DNA of 64,000 nucleotides from Phaeosaccion multiseriatum (Eukaryota; Ochrophyta, other classes). The stretch's first letter is position 1. Each line of letters starts with the position of its first letter. Of the stretch, positions 34,801 to 46,977 are shown piece after piece. The notes under the pieces were generated by a model, which was not told the DNA's origin, did not search any database, and was given only the letters and a program-made list of their open reading frames with translations. The translations under genes were made by a program, and so were the position numbers. The stretch covers positions 5,828,001 to 5,892,000 of the forward strand of contig OZ218950.1 in assembly GCA_965112735.1 (NCBI GenBank). The letters are read 5' to 3'.

Positions 34801-37800
34801 GAGAGAGAGACAGATACAGAGAGGGATAGAGACACAGACAGAGACAGAGGGAGAGACAGAGAGAGATACAGACAGAGACAGAGAGAGGACAGAGAGGGAG
34901 AGGGAGAGAAAAAGAGGGAAGACAAGGGACAAAAGTGTGGAGACACAGCGAGACCCAATGAAAGCCAAAGAAGCAAGGGGTGAAACGGCCACATGTGTTA
35001 GCAGTTCGAAGCCAAGGAAGCAAGGGGTGAAACGGCCACATGTGTTAGCAGTTCGAAGCCAAGGAAGCAAGGGGTGAAACGGCCACATGTGTTAGCAGTT
35101 CGAAGCCAAGGAAGCAAGGGGTGAAACGGCCACATGTGTTAGCAGTTCGAGGCCAAGGAAGCAAGGGGTGAAACGGCCACATGTGTTAGCAGTTCGAAGC
35201 CAAGGAAGCAAGGGGTGAGACGGCCACATGTGGTAGCAGTTCGCGGTCATCGGCATGCGTGTGTGAGAGGAGTGAGTGAGTGTGCGTGCGTGTGGTATGA
35301 GCGCCCTTCGAAGTCTCTCACCATCTCCTCGAGCAGCGCCGCTTTGTCGGCCTTTAGAAGGAGCTGCACCGGCACATGGAATGGGAGAGAGGAGAGAGAG
35401 CAGAGAAGAGAAGGCAAAGCAGAGGAGAGAGGGGAGAGAGCAGAGCAGAGGAGAGAGAGGAGAGGAGATTAGAGCAGAAGAGAGAGGGGAGAGAGCAGAG
35501 CAGAGGAGAGAGAGGAGAGGAGATTAGAGCAGAAGAGAGAGGGGAGAGAGCAGAACAGAACAGAGCAGACAGGAGAGCAGAACAGAACAGAGCAGACAGG
35601 AGAGCAAAGCAGAGGAGAGCAGACGCAGTGGGCATAGAGAGGAGAAGAGAGGAGATGCATAGGGTGTAGAAAGATGAGACAAGAAGCCAGGCGTAAGGCA
35701 TAGAGAGAGCATAGCAGAGGCGTATGGCATACGAGAGAGGAGAGCAGCCCAGAGGAGGCCCAGAGAAGTGGTATACGGCATGCTCCCCCCCTCCTGGCTA
35801 AGAAGCGAAGAACCAACTCGTCATGCGGTGTCCGATACCTGCTGTGTCTTGAGCTCCTCCCTGAGCGCCTTTGCATTCTTGGCCTTGCGCCTGGAGTGGA
35901 AGGCCCTCTCCTGATCCTCACGCTGCGCTGCCAAAGCCTCGTTCAGCTCTCCCTGTGGAAGGGAGGGAGGAAAGAGGAGAGTGGGGGGGAGGGGAGGGGA
36001 GGGGAGGAAGGGAAAGAGAGAGAGAGGGGGGGGAAAGCACGGAAGGGGGGAGGAAAAGGTTGGGGAAGGAGAGGAGATGAGAGGGGAGGGGAGAGGAAGA
36101 GGGGATGAAATGGGAGAAGACTCATGTGACATGGAAAAAGCTCGGTGCAGCCCGAAGACCACAGAGAGCGCGTGCGTGCGTGCGTGCGTGTGTGTGTGTG
36201 TGTGTGTGGCCCCTCTCCTTCTCCCCCGCCCCCAAAACCCATCCGCTGCCACCCCTCCCCACAACCCAACATTCGACCCCTCTATCCACTGCCACTCACC
36301 CCTCACCCCCACCCCCCCCCCCCCCCCAAACAATACCCCAACCCCCACCCAAGACAAGACGTACTGACCTTGACGGCCGCTTCCTCCTTCTCCGCGCTCT
36401 CCACTCTTCTGCGCAGCTCCGCCCACTCCTCACCCCTCCCTACCGGAAAGTCTTCCTCCTCCCCCAGCTGTTCCTCTATATCGAGATCGTCGAATATCAG
36501 CTGAGCAGTCAGGCCACCGTACATGGGCGCCGCAGGAGGAGGTGGGGAGGAGGAGGAGAGGAAGGACAGAGCAGCTCCAGGGGGGGACGCAGCCCCAGGG
36601 GGGGACGCAGTCCCAGTGGGTGAAGTCGCCCCAAGGGGAGGAGAAAGCCTCTCTCCCGACTGCAGCAGGCTCTCCTCCTCCCCCCCCTCCTCCTCCCCCT
36701 CCTCCGCGTCTTGGTCTTGAAAGACGCCAGTCCGGAGACCCGCAAGTTGCCTTGCGACGGCCTCTGCGGCAGTGGTAGGGGAGTTGGTAGTCTCCCCTGT
36801 CACCCCGTTGGCGACGGCGGAGTCTTGTGTGACATGCGTCACTCCGTTTCCTCCTCCTCCTCCTCCTCCTCCTCCTGCTCCTCCTCCTCCTCCTCCTCCT
36901 CCTCCTCCTCCTCCTCCTCCTCCTCCTCCTCCTCCTCCTCCTCCTCCTTCTCCTCCTCCCCCCCCCCCTTCTCTTCCTCTTTTGGCCGCTGCTGCTTGTA
37001 TAAGATCCTCCCATTCGTTCCTCCCCTCCTCTCCATCCTCGTCCGCCATCATGACCGGCCAGGCCGAGGAGGAGAAGGAAGACATGGACTTGTGTGGTCT
37101 GCGCGCCCTCTCGATCCGCACACTGCTCCTCGTACTGCTGCGAATCCTTCCACTGCCATCCCCATACATTTCGTCTTCTTCCAGCCACTCCTCCCCTTCC
37201 TCTGCTCCGTCGGCCCAATCCACGGCGGCCGTGGAGCAACGTCTCCGATCCGGCTCCTGCGGAATAGAGGCAGGAGGGGGCGGAGTGGTCGAGTACTTGC
37301 GAAACACCTTAGCGAAGAACGCTTCCTTTGTACTTGCAAGAGCCGACCCCTCTTGCGCTTTGCTCGCCTCCTTCGCCTCCTTCGCCTCCTTCGCCTCCTT
37401 CGCCTCCTTGTCATCTCCCCCCCACTTGCTCTGGTGATAGACATCTCCCTCTTGTCCATACCCGGACCCCCTCCCACTGTGCCTCGCCTCAGAGTCGGAG
37501 ACGCCCCGTGTGGACCTCTCCCGCGTCTCTCTCTCCGTCCCTCCCACTCCTCCGCGCTCTCCGAAAAAGTAGTAGTCGTCATCGTCCGAAGCAGGAGCAG
37601 CAGCAGCAGCACCAGCAGCAGCAGCAGCAGCACCAGCCCCCATCACACCGTTGGCCCCCCTCCCCTCCCTCATGCTCGCGCGACTCCCACTCCCCTCGCC
37701 GATGTCGCCCCTACTTCTGCTGCGACCCCTCCTCGTCGATGGCTTCCGCTGCACGATGACGTCTCTTAGGCTCTCCTCTGCATACAACTGACCGTCTCGG

Positions 37801-39744
37801 AGCTCAAAGATGACGGCGTCAATGGGCAACCACTCGATCTGCTCCAAAGTGGTCACCAGAGGGACGAGCTTATCAACTTCCAGGCGCTTGTGGAGAGCAA
37901 TTCTCCCTGCCCCGTTGGCGCCGCCTCCTCCCCCTCGTCCTTCGTCTCTTGTTGTTGTTGTTGCTGCTGCTACTGCTGCTGCCAGCCCTTTTGCGTTTCC
38001 TCCTCCTCCTCCTCCTCCTCCTCCTCCTCCTCCTCCTCCTCCCCTACTCCCGATTCTTGCTCCAGCCCCTCTACTCTCCGACCCCTCCTCGTCGTGAAAG
38101 ACGAGCACTTCCACAATGCACGCCTTCTCGCCGCACCACAGAACAAGAAACGAAACAGAACGGACACGAGCAGACATGATCAAAGGCACACGGACGGACG
38201 GACGGACGGACGGACAGGTTGATACCAGACAACTCTAGAGGAATGAGCGGTGCAGCGAGGGGGATGAGGCACGATGATGGGCACACCATACCCTATAGAC
38301 CACACCTTACAGACTCCAATGTATTACAACCCACACCACACCACACCACACCACACCACACCACACCACCACGCTAAAGCAAAAGTAGCACACACTACAC
38401 CACAACCGCACGACGCCACATCTCAGAGGAACATGTCAATACCAGGTTCAAAGTAAGACACTTCCCTCGTACCTTCCACCCTCGAACATTCCCCCTGCTC
38501 GTGGCGTCGGCTGCCATCGCCTCGGCCCCCACACGGTGAGGGATGGACCACGTTGGGTTGCGGGTCGGTGCCAAGAGCTCACTCACGCAAAGCTCAGTGT
38601 AGCCGGCTCTACTACTCTGCCCCCCTCCCACCCCTTCACCTCTACCAGTTCCAGCGCAGGCGGCGCCTTTCCTCCTTCTGCGCCGGCGCCGTGATGGCGA
38701 TGATGGTGGTGCTCCTCCTTCCCCCCCCCCTCCTCCTCCTCCTCCTCCTCCTCCTCCTCCTCCTCCTCCTCCTCCTCCTTCTCCTTCTCCTCCTCCTCCT
38801 CCTCCTCCTCCTCTGATCCTCCCACCCTGCTCGCACAACACTTGTGGAGCGGGTCTTGCTAGGACTGGCCCTACAAGCCCTGCTAGTTCTTTTGGCTCCA
38901 CTGGCTCTTTAGGCTCTGCTGTCGTTGCTGGCGTTGCCCCTCCCTTCTCAGAGCTCCCTCCCGTGGAGTCGTCTCCTCCACTACTTGGTGAGTGGACTCC
39001 TCCACTACTTGGTGAGTGGACTGCTCCACTACTCGGCGAGCGCTGCTCCTCGGGGACCAGTACCTGTCCGCTAATCACACTTCTCGATGAGTGGACGACT
39101 GCGGCAGAGGCTGCTCCGTCGATGGGAGGAGCGAGGCCACAGCTGCAGCGAGGATCTTGACCATCCTTCTGCTGCCCCTCTGCCCCTGCTGCGCTGACTG
39201 CCGCCGCACCAACGCCATCCCCCAGACCCTCCTCGCTGTCGCTCTCGTCCTCCTTGTCACTGTCTCCGCTGCTACCCTCCCCACCGTCCCTATCCTCGCT
39301 GATGTTACCTGCCCCTCCAAGGCCCAAGAGTCTAATTTTCACTCGAGGAAGAGCCGCATGGAGCGGGGTGAGCGCAACGTATGCTTTTGGCTCGGCGGCG
39401 TGTTGGCCACTTCCTTGCCTGTCCCGCTCGTGCTGCCCCTTTCCACCCCTCTCATGTCCTCCTGCTCCTCCTCCTGCTCCTCCTCCTGGACCAGCTGGCT
39501 TAAGAAGAGACTCATTGGAGTCCCCTTGACTCAGATCGAGCTCCTCAGGGAAGTCGCCGGACAAGCTCTCGTGGTCCCGAAACCGCCCAAGGCCCCCCGC
39601 TATGTACCGCAATGGGCCACACAGAGGGAAAGAAATGAACACACAGTTGAGAGAGAAGGGATGGGGATGGAGTAAGATGAAGGCATGAAGCAGGAGGGCC
39701 GGGGGAGTCCAGGCCACAGCGACAAAGCTGCAGTACTTGTCCAT
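31813..39744 (-). CDS. UVRAG: UVRAG/Vps38-like autophagy and endosome protein, greatly enlarged
   Basis: Exons 38473-39744, 36369-38234, 35839-35952, 35322-35363, 34728-34784, 34237-34350, 33770-33934, 33159-33377, 32328-32404 and 31813-31924 give 1345 residues with all phases matching. UVRAG landmarks in order: C2 region ([20 protein letters not shown]), [38 protein letters not shown], a coiled coil, the VIYPIRFQ motif, [38 protein letters not shown] and YPLFK, then [20 protein letters not shown] is the Vps38-type subunit of the PI3-kinase complex with Vps34, Vps15 and Beclin-1, acting at endosomes. Human UVRAG has ~700 residues; the excess is low-complexity sequence (Gly, Ser, Ala runs, an SPSSGGVH repeat). 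The first ~50 residues are hydrophobic and may be misannotated; an upstream exon is possible. Confidence 0.8.
32575..32740. repeat. Minisatellite of about 50 bp in a UVRAG intron
   Basis: Three to four copies of a unit containing GGGACTGATGTGAGTG and GGTCGGTAAGGAGGGATAG, shortening toward the right, in the same intron as the ACTC array. Confidence 0.8.
32838..33105. repeat. (ACTC)n array in a UVRAG intron
   Basis: About 65 tetranucleotide units with regularly spaced ACTG variants, in the intron between exons 33159-33377 and 32328-32404. Confidence 0.95.
33590..33768. repeat. (CA)n array starting at a 5' splice site
   Basis: CA-rich on the plus strand. On the minus strand the donor of exon 33770-33934 is itself the first GT of the array. 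Confidence 0.9.
34963..35243. repeat. 47-bp minisatellite, six copies
   Basis: Six head-to-tail copies of a 47-bp unit containing AAGCAAGGGGTGAAACGGCC and ACATGTGTTAGCAGTTC. Copies are nearly identical, diverging slightly at both ends. It lies in the UVRAG intron between exons 35322-35363 and 34728-34784. Confidence 0.95.
35390..35620. repeat. Purine minisatellite (GAGAGAGGAGAGCAGAGC type)
   Basis: Irregular repeats of GAGCAGAG, GAGAGGAGAG and GGAGATTAGAGCAGAA blocks, with a ~60-bp higher-order period around 35440-35550, in a UVRAG intron. Confidence 0.85.
36848..36958. repeat. Coding (CCT)n array in UVRAG exon 2
   Basis: About 35 triplets within exon 36369-38234. In the UVRAG frame they encode poly-Gly. 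Confidence 0.85.
38735..38815. repeat. Coding (CCT)n array in UVRAG exon 1
   Basis: A CCT-type triplet tract that encodes a glycine-rich run in the UVRAG frame, interrupting the C2 region. Confidence 0.8.
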
Positions 39745-41117
39745 GAGAAGAAGAGATAGGAGGAAACAATGGACTTGTATGGTTTGAACGAGAAGCTTGG
39801 AAACATCAAGACGAGGGGTTTAGCCGCCGCAGCAGCAGCAGCAGCAGGACAGTAGGCGGAGGAGAGAGGGGAGAAGGGGACGTCAAGTGTGTCTGACCTT
39901 CCCAGGCTTGACTCGAGGCATGCAGACCGCCCAGACTTAAGTTCCGAACGACGATTGTTTTCAGCCTTCCCAGTAGCAGCTAGAGGGGGGGGAATGGGAC
40001 GCGGTGGAGAGGGGGAAAGGGAGAGAGAGGGGTCGTGTGAGGGAGGACCAACGGGGAGCAAGAAGAGTTTTTCAGTCTCCGCTGGGTGCGGCTGTCGAGC
40101 TCGAGAAGTTCGCAAAGAGAAGATTACGGTGTACTATGAGAGCAGTTGGTTGGACCGAACGCCAACTCGACGTCCCCTTCCCCGATGAGCCCTCCCTTCG
40201 GGCGAGGCCCTGAGGCCCTGCCTGGTTAGCACCAAGAGGGTCTTGAGGGACGTCGATAGGTTTGACACTGCTCTCGCTCCTCCCTCTCTCCTCAACCCCT
40301 TCTGCGAGCACCAGCCAACAAACCTGAAGATCAACGTCTTGCATCAATCCACGTTGCTTTCCCTATCCTGCCTCTCTTGCATCAGCCTCCCTTCCCTTGA
40401 CCCCTCTGGCTCCAAGCCCTGCCATCCGACCGCCTGGAGACAATAGCGGGAATGGGACGTCAAGTACAGAGCGCCTAAAAGGGAAGATGTTTCTGTGAGG
40501 GATTGATTCTCTCTTCTCTCTCTTTCTTTCTCTCTCCAAAAAAAATAAGGTCCCGAGTTTGCGGGGATAGGTCGATTATGTCAATGAGACTTCTGTTTTC
40601 CCCTTTGATCCCTTTCCTTTGTGTTTCCTTCTCTTCTTTCTCCTCCTCCTCTCTTCTTCTCTTCTTCGACGTCATAGCTACTTGTTTACGAGGAGAAGGC
40701 AACGTGCGTCTCCCCGCCAGGATGCGAGAGAGGATGAGAGAAAGCGAGGGAGGAGTCAAACTCACTCTAGCGGGCAGTGACCAAGAGAGGGAGGATTTTG
40801 GCAATACCACCCCACAATACCATCAGTTCCTTTTATTTATGTCTTCTCTCTCTCTCTAATTCCTACCCTCTCTCCTTATATATATTGCCATGTGCCTTTT
40901 TATATATATTGCCATGGAGGCCGCGCTGATCTATCATATATTGTCTCCAGCGGTCTAACAACTCTTATCGTTACTATTCTATCCCTCTCTTCTGAGAGTG
41001 GGGTTTATATGTTAGTTTTAAACCGTCCTGTAAAAACCAAAACCCTTCCTCTCCACCCTGCTGCTTCATCTAAAAAAAAAAACGAATAATAACGTTTCAC
41101 CCCTCCCTATATAATTT
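39745..41117. other. Intergenic region, 1.37 kb, no convincing gene
   Basis: It contains the presumed promoter of the UVRAG-like gene (left part) and the 3' UTR of the PPR gene (right part). From 40500 it is less GC-rich than the rest. A direct repeat of TATATATATTGCCATG occurs at about 40878 and 40902. A 91-codon minus frame at 40072-40347 starts without support and has no recognisable motif. Confidence 0.5.
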
Positions 41118-43135
41118 TTAAGAACGCTTCTTCTTCGCATTACGGAAGGTCCTCCACAATACCTGATCAGGCTCCAAGCCGTCCTCCTTCAGCTCTTGCA
41201 TCAGCTCCCCCACCCGCGGCAAATGCCCCGCCTTTCCCAGCCCGTCCGCAACAATGCTGTAACTGACCACACTCGGGGACGGCGATGCCCTCTTCTTCAT
41301 TGCGCGAAGCAGGTCCACAGCCTTGTCGTGCTCCCCTGCCTTGACACACGCAGACAGGACCCCATGATACGTGCTGAGCTGGGGCCACACCACCCCCTCC
41401 TCCAGCATCCCATCGAGCGTGCTGAGGGCCTTCTCGTGCTGGCCGGCGTTGGCATACAATCCAATGCGGGTGTTGTAGCTAATCAGATCGGGTTTGAGCC
41501 CCCCGCCCTTCATCTCCTGCCACAGCTCCAGCGCTGCCTCCAGCTCCCCACCCCTCCCACAGGCGAGCATGGCCGAGTTATACGTACACACGTCCGGCTT
41601 GAGGCCATCCTCCCTCATGGCCTGCATCAGACACAACGCCTCCTTGCTCTTGCCCGCCTTGCCGCACGTCGCAATCGCAATGTTGTACGTCACCGCGTTT
41701 GGCCTTGGCCCCACATCCTGCATCTCCATGAGCATCTTCAGGGCCCCCTGGTAATCTCCCATCTTGACACACACGCTCATGGCGTTGTTGTAAGTCTCCA
41801 CATGTATCCGCAACTTGCGTCTCACCATCTTCTCTAGAATGTCCCACACCAACTCGTGCTTGCCTGTCTTGACCGCCGAAGCGAGCACCGTCTTGTAGGT
41901 GATTGCGTCCGGCTGAAGGCTGTGTCTGCCCATACGCTTGAGTAGCTGAATCGCCTCGTCGTACTCGCCGGCGCGATGGCAGGCGTTGATGGCACTGTTG
42001 AACGTGATGCGATCAGGGCGAACTTTCTTGGACTTGACCGCTGCCTCCAGCAGCCGCAGGGCCTCCTTCCACCTCCTGGTCTTGGCACAGGCGTTGATGG
42101 CTGCATTGTATGTCCTGACACTCGGTGGCACCCCCTCCTTCTCCATCTCATCCATCAACATGAAGGTTGCAGGGATATCCCCTGCCTGGCCGAAAATGCC
42201 AATGAGCGTGTTGTAATTCACCACGTCCGGTCGGCAACCTTGCTCCTTCATAAGGCGCAGCACACGCACCGCTTGGTCGTACCTGCCCGCCTTACCGCAA
42301 GCCGTCATGACGGCGTTGTACGTTACCCTGAGAAGGAAGGAAAGGGGGGAGGGGGATGTCAGATTTGGTACATAAACTTCCGTGTGTGTGCGTGTGGTTG
42401 TATGATTCGGGAAGGAAGGAAGGGAGGAATGAAAGAGGTGCATGCGCGTACTCTGCTCTACCCTTCCACCTCCTTCCCGTCTTCCCTTCGCGGCAAGCCC
42501 CTCCCCCCTCCCCCCAAGGGGACAGATAGGCACACCGTTGCTGGTATCAAAGCTCCTCCCCCTCACCTATCCGGTTCAACGCCCAAATGATGCATCTCCC
42601 GCAGCAAGTCGAAGGCCTTTGCATGTGCGCCCGTCTTGGCGCACGCGCCCACGGCAGAGTTGTAGCTAATGACATTGGGTTGGAATCCCATTTGCTCCAT
42701 CTCCGTGAGGAGAGACACCGCGCAATGCCACTGCCCGCTGAGTCCAATGGCATTAATGGCCGCATTATATATTCGCACCGAGAGCGGCAGTTGCAGGCGC
42801 TTCGCCTCCTGCAGCAGCTCCATCACCCCCTTCCAGTTCTTCTGTCGGCCTGCCCTTTGGATGCCCCCCAGCAGATCCATCGACTCCTGCTTTATACTGA
42901 AGCGATAGCCGCGATAAGGGGCGGCCGGTGGGCCTCCCCCCCCCCTCCCATGTGGCGGCAAGTCGTAAGCGTTCTGCAGCACTCCTTCCTCCTCCCTCTC
43001 GCCTTCCCAAAAGCCGTCATCCTCCCAAGGCGCCGATGGCCACTGCTGCTGCGGCTGCGGCCAGTCCTTCTGCTGTTGCCGGGGCCACTGCTGCTGCTGT
43101 GGCCACTGCTGCGGTTGCTGCCGCTGTTGTTGTTG

Positions 43136-43166
<31 letters not shown>

Positions 43167-43579
43167 TGCCGGTGATGCTGCTGCCCATCGGCCCACGTCG
43201 CTGGGATGAGAAAGAGGTCAGAGTACTTCAGTGGCGTTTTCAAGGTGACAGGCCCCGACTGCGTGCGTGCTTCCGCTGAGGACGCCAGCACCGAAGGGGG
43301 CTGCTGAGCCTGAGGGTCCTGCTCCGGCTGTTGCTGCTGCTTCTGGTCATTGGTCTTGCCCCCCCCCGAGGGAAACTGACCAAAGCTGCCGCGCTGGTTC
43401 TGGGGGGTTCTGCTGCTGGCCATGGACACCTCCACCGACCGTCCCTTAATGCATCTCTCGCTTCGACAACTCGTGGTAGTTGCAACGAAGGCCATTTCGG
43501 TTGAACGCGGGGCAGCCGCAGTAGCGCTCACCACCGCGCCGCAAGAGAGCCCCAACAGAGCCCAACCTGCCTTTGCCAT
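41118..43579 (-). CDS. Pentatricopeptide repeat (PPR) protein, 740 residues
   Basis: Exons 42567-43579 and 41118-42327 join in phase 2 (Arg codon split). The N-terminus (MAKAGWALLGLSCGAVVSAT) looks like a signal or transit peptide. A Gln-rich region follows, from CTG and TTG triplets at 43085-43180. From about residue 225 there are about 14 consecutive 35-residue PPR motifs, for example TYNAVMTACGKAGRYDQAVR and ITFNSAINACHRAGEYDEAI, each ending with a P-D or P-N pair. No DYW or SMR domain follows; the protein ends in basic residues soon after the last motif. PPR proteins bind specific organelle RNAs and act in processing, stability or translation. The intron (42328-42566) falls between two motifs. 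Plastid versus mitochondrion cannot be decided by eye. Confidence 0.9.
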
Positions 43580-43929
43580 GTTGGCTTACCACCCCAGCGG
43601 GGGGGGCAATACAGCAGGTCCAGCCTCACTGCAAGGGGCTAGACTGTTGCGTATTCCTTCAACGTCGTAAAAAACTTCAACGCCGTACGCGCCCGCAAGC
43701 AGGGGCGTGTCCAAACACAGGGGAGGAGGCAGGACGGCAGTAAGCTTACGTCAAAGGGACAGTTGAGAGCAAGTAGTTTGTAGACAAGCTTTCTCCTTTT
43801 GTGTCGGAATGCTGGCACATCATCGACCACACGCCGAGACTAAAGAGCTGAAACTTTTGACGTTACACAGCCACGTGACGTGTGCGTTCCCTCCCCCCCT
43901 TTCCCTCTCATCTCCCTCCCTCTCCCTCC
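43580..43929. promoter_or_regulatory. Divergent promoter region
   Basis: A 350-bp gap between the start codons of the PPR gene (minus) and the HET-like/MORN gene (plus). It contains no recognisable core element. A plus-strand GTG-initiated extension from 43882 was rejected in favour of the ATG at 43930. Confidence 0.45.
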
Positions 43930-45675
43930 ATGAGGGAATCGTTCAGCCATGACACTGCTGTTCCAATGCGCGTACTACCCTTTGCCAAATTGTGTGAAGT
44001 AGTCGCAGGAGGAGGAGGAGGAAGAGGAGGAGGAGGAGGAGGAGGGGGAGGAGGTGGAGGTGGAGAAGGAGCACGACTCCCCAGTTTCGCAGAGGTGGAG
44101 CACCTGCTGGTGAGCTTTGACGCTCTGAGTAGGAACGCAGTCGTAATCTTCGTTAGCCACCGCTGGCTCTCAGACGACCACCCGGACAGTGCTTCTGGAG
44201 AGGCGCTGGGCTTGGTCCTGGCGGGTCTTCGATGCATCCAGGGACTGGTCTGCAGCGACGCCGAGATCTTCGCTTGGATCGACTTCTGCTGCATCCCCAC
44301 GGACCATCAGGGTAGCACAAGAGCAAGCGAGGACGCGCTGGCGAGCATGCCTGGCTACATGGAAAGGTGCGACGTCTGCTTGTGGATATACACGGCAGCA
44401 ACAACAACGAAGAAAGGAGGGCATGGCCTTGTGTTGGGCCAAGAACAGGAGGAGGCAGGAGAGGAGGGGGAGGAGGAGGCAAGAGAGGAATTGAGGGCCT
44501 TGTCCGAGCTTTGTGGCATGCACTGGCTGCAGGAACACCCTTCCATACACGAATACACCTCCCGAGCCTGGTGCAGGTACGAAATGTTTCTTAGCGCGTG
44601 GACCCCGCCACGGCGCTCCTTCGCCGCTCAGCAGCTGGGTCGGAACACGCAGAAGCTAAGTACCCGGCCAATGCTTCTCTATGGATCGCAGCAGCGGGAC
44701 GGAATGCAGGGGCCACCAGAGAACATTCGGCGTCCTTTGCCCCTGTCCTGGTTCTGTGCTCACAACCCACTGGACGGGGCAGTATCAAACAGCGATGACT
44801 TGCAAGTGATGAGGTGGGTGTGAGTGTGAATATTGTGAGGACCTCTGAGAAGCTGCGTGGGTGCTGCAGGTCCCACCTCGATCTTGTCCTCTGTCTTCTT
44901 CTTCTCATGCCAGTCGCGGTCCTCGCTCTTGTACCTTTCTCCCTCTCTCTCTCGCTCTCAATGTGTGTACAGGAGGGGCATTGCCGCTGTGGCTCAGTGT
45001 CAGCTTATGGCCACGAAGGATGTAATGCGCCTCTCCCTACTAGGAGAGGCCGTACCACCAGCAGCCCCGACTGATCTGCCAGAGGAGAAGGACGAGACAC
45101 CCTCTCACCCGGACGGACCAGTCTCCATTGTCTTCCCCAGTGGGGACAAGTTTCAAGGCATGTGGGAAAACGGACAGAAAGTCAGCGGATCCATGACCTA
45201 CGCCAATGGAGGCGGGGTGTATACAGGAGACTTTCAAAGAGAAGGGGGTGGAGGAAGACACGGCCTGGGTACCTTCACATGCCTTGGTAGGGTAGGTGGG
45301 CCAGGCGGAGGGGAGAAGGAGACATACACGGGCGAGTGGGCCCGAGACAAGCGGTACGGCAAGGGGGAGACGATGTACCACAAAGATGGCAGCAGACACG
45401 AAGGCATGTACAGGGAAGACCTTCAGCATGGAGAAGGGGCCTGGCACTACCCCGGGGGGGAGGTCTATGAGGGCTGCTGGAGGAAGGGCGAGCGCCACGG
45501 AAGTGGGCGATTATTCCTACTCGGAGACCCCCACAATGGTGCAGGAGATAGTAGGGGTGTTGGTAGTAATCACGTCAAGCAAGTGTATGACCGGGGGCAC
45601 TTGGTGAAGGAGATGAGGCAAGTCGTCACCACGTCCAGGAGCGTGTCTCTGGGGTGTAAGTGCGTCATCGTATGA
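43930..45675 (+). CDS. HET/TIR-like domain fused to MORN repeats
   Basis: Exons 43930-44813 and 44973-45675 join in phase 2 to give 528 residues. After a Gly-rich triplet run (44010-44065), residues ~55-220 contain VVIFVSHRWLSDDHPDSASG, AEIFAWIDFCCIPTD, SMPGYMERCDVCLWIY and YTSRAWCRYEMFLSAW. Order and spacing (a short beta strand with SHRW, a W-I-D-x-x-C-I-P block, a Tyr-x-x-C block, a W-C-R-x-E block) recall the HET domain of fungi and related TIR-like folds. The second exon carries four to six MORN motifs, such as YTGEWARDKRYGKGETMYHK and YEGCWRKGERHGSGRLFLLG. MORN repeats bind membranes or act as scaffolds. MORN assignment is firm; the N-terminal domain is by motif resemblance only, and no enzymatic activity is claimed. 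Confidence 0.7.
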
Positions 45676-46526
45676 CAAGATGTGAACATACAGGGTGTCA
45701 GGAGGTGGGAGGATGTACAGGAGTGTCTAGAGAGGGAGGAGGCAGTAAGCAGCACGGAAATGATACGTCATCACACGACAATACGCATGTACAGAGAGAG
45801 TGGTGTGAAGAGGGGGATGAGGCAGTAGAAAGCAAGTAGCAGGGGACGCATTACTCTAATGCGTACCCTGGAGTGTGGGGTATGAGAGGCTCTCACACCA
45901 CAGCCGTAGGGCAATTTATGTACTGTACGACAAATACATAACTTAGATGACAGGCATTAGACATTGCCACAAGCGAAGGGGTATTCAAGCCCCTCTCCAC
46001 CCGAGGGACAGCAGGGAGGGAGGGCAGGAGGGAAAGGGTCTGACTTGTTATTGATTGATTAACAGCAAGGCTTTGGGGGAGGAGGGGGGGGGGGGCTTTT
46101 TGACGGTGGGGAGTCAGGAAGACAGCCAGACAGTGGAGGTCTGGCAATAGGATAGTGCTATAGGATAGTTCTTGTTATGGTGGGCTCCCTCCCTCCCTCC
46201 CTCTCTCCCTCTCCCTATCTATACCTACACCTACGCCTACACCTACAAACTTTGGCCCCTGAGAAGCCATACGCCCCCTCCCCACCAGCTCGCTACTCGT
46301 CTGTTCACGTAGCCTGCTCCTAGTCATGCTCCAAGCCATACTACTAGCCATACTACTAGCCATCCTACTACCCTTGCTTACTACTAGCCATACTACTAGC
46401 CAGTCTATGCGCCTTTGCTCTGTGCTTCCCTCCTCTATAGCATCCTCCCTTATCCGTATCCGTATCCTAAACTACAATCACTATTTTTATACTCAGCGAC
46501 TTGTCGACGGTATACCACCAACCAAC
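45676..46526. other. Convergent intergenic region
   Basis: It lies between the stops of the MORN gene (plus) and the EF-hand gene (minus) and should hold two 3' UTRs. I see no gene. Around 46330-46405 there are several copies of CATACTACTAGC. Confidence 0.5.
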
Positions 46527-46923
46527 TCACAGACTCGCCGACTGTCTACGAACAACGCTCTTCACCTCCGTGAGGAAAGCTCTGTAGTCGATCCGGGCGT
46601 CGCCCCGTTTAGAGCCGAACCTCTCCTGCATGTTGGTGATACAGAGCGGAGGAATTGGTGATGCAGAGGCAAGGATAAAGAGAGAGAGGAGAGGAGAGGA
46701 GGGGACGGGAGGGGACGGGAGAGGAAGGGAGAGGAGGGGAGAGGAGAGGAGAAGATGGGAGAGGAGGGGAGAGGAAAGGAGACAAGAGGAGAGAAGGGGG
46801 GGAGAGGAGAGGAGGTGAGCAGTGAAACAGCCATCAGTAGAAGGATGTGCAGGAGGGAAAGAAGAGTATGAGAGCATGCCGGCGCAGGGGCGCGTGAACG
46901 TGTGTGCGTCTCCCCCTTGATCT

Positions 46924-46977
<54 letters not shown>

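Noticed and set aside
34963-35243. CRISPR-like direct repeats
   Set aside because: The units are head-to-tail without unique spacers and lie in a eukaryotic intron.
38177-38189. ATG at 38177 as the start of the UVRAG-like gene
   Set aside because: The C2 segment NPTW upstream (exon 38473-39744) belongs to the same protein and joins in phase 0 through the TAG acceptor at 38235.
40072-40347. 91-codon minus frame as a small gene
   Set aside because: No recognisable motif and no intron or start context; it lies in the UVRAG upstream region.
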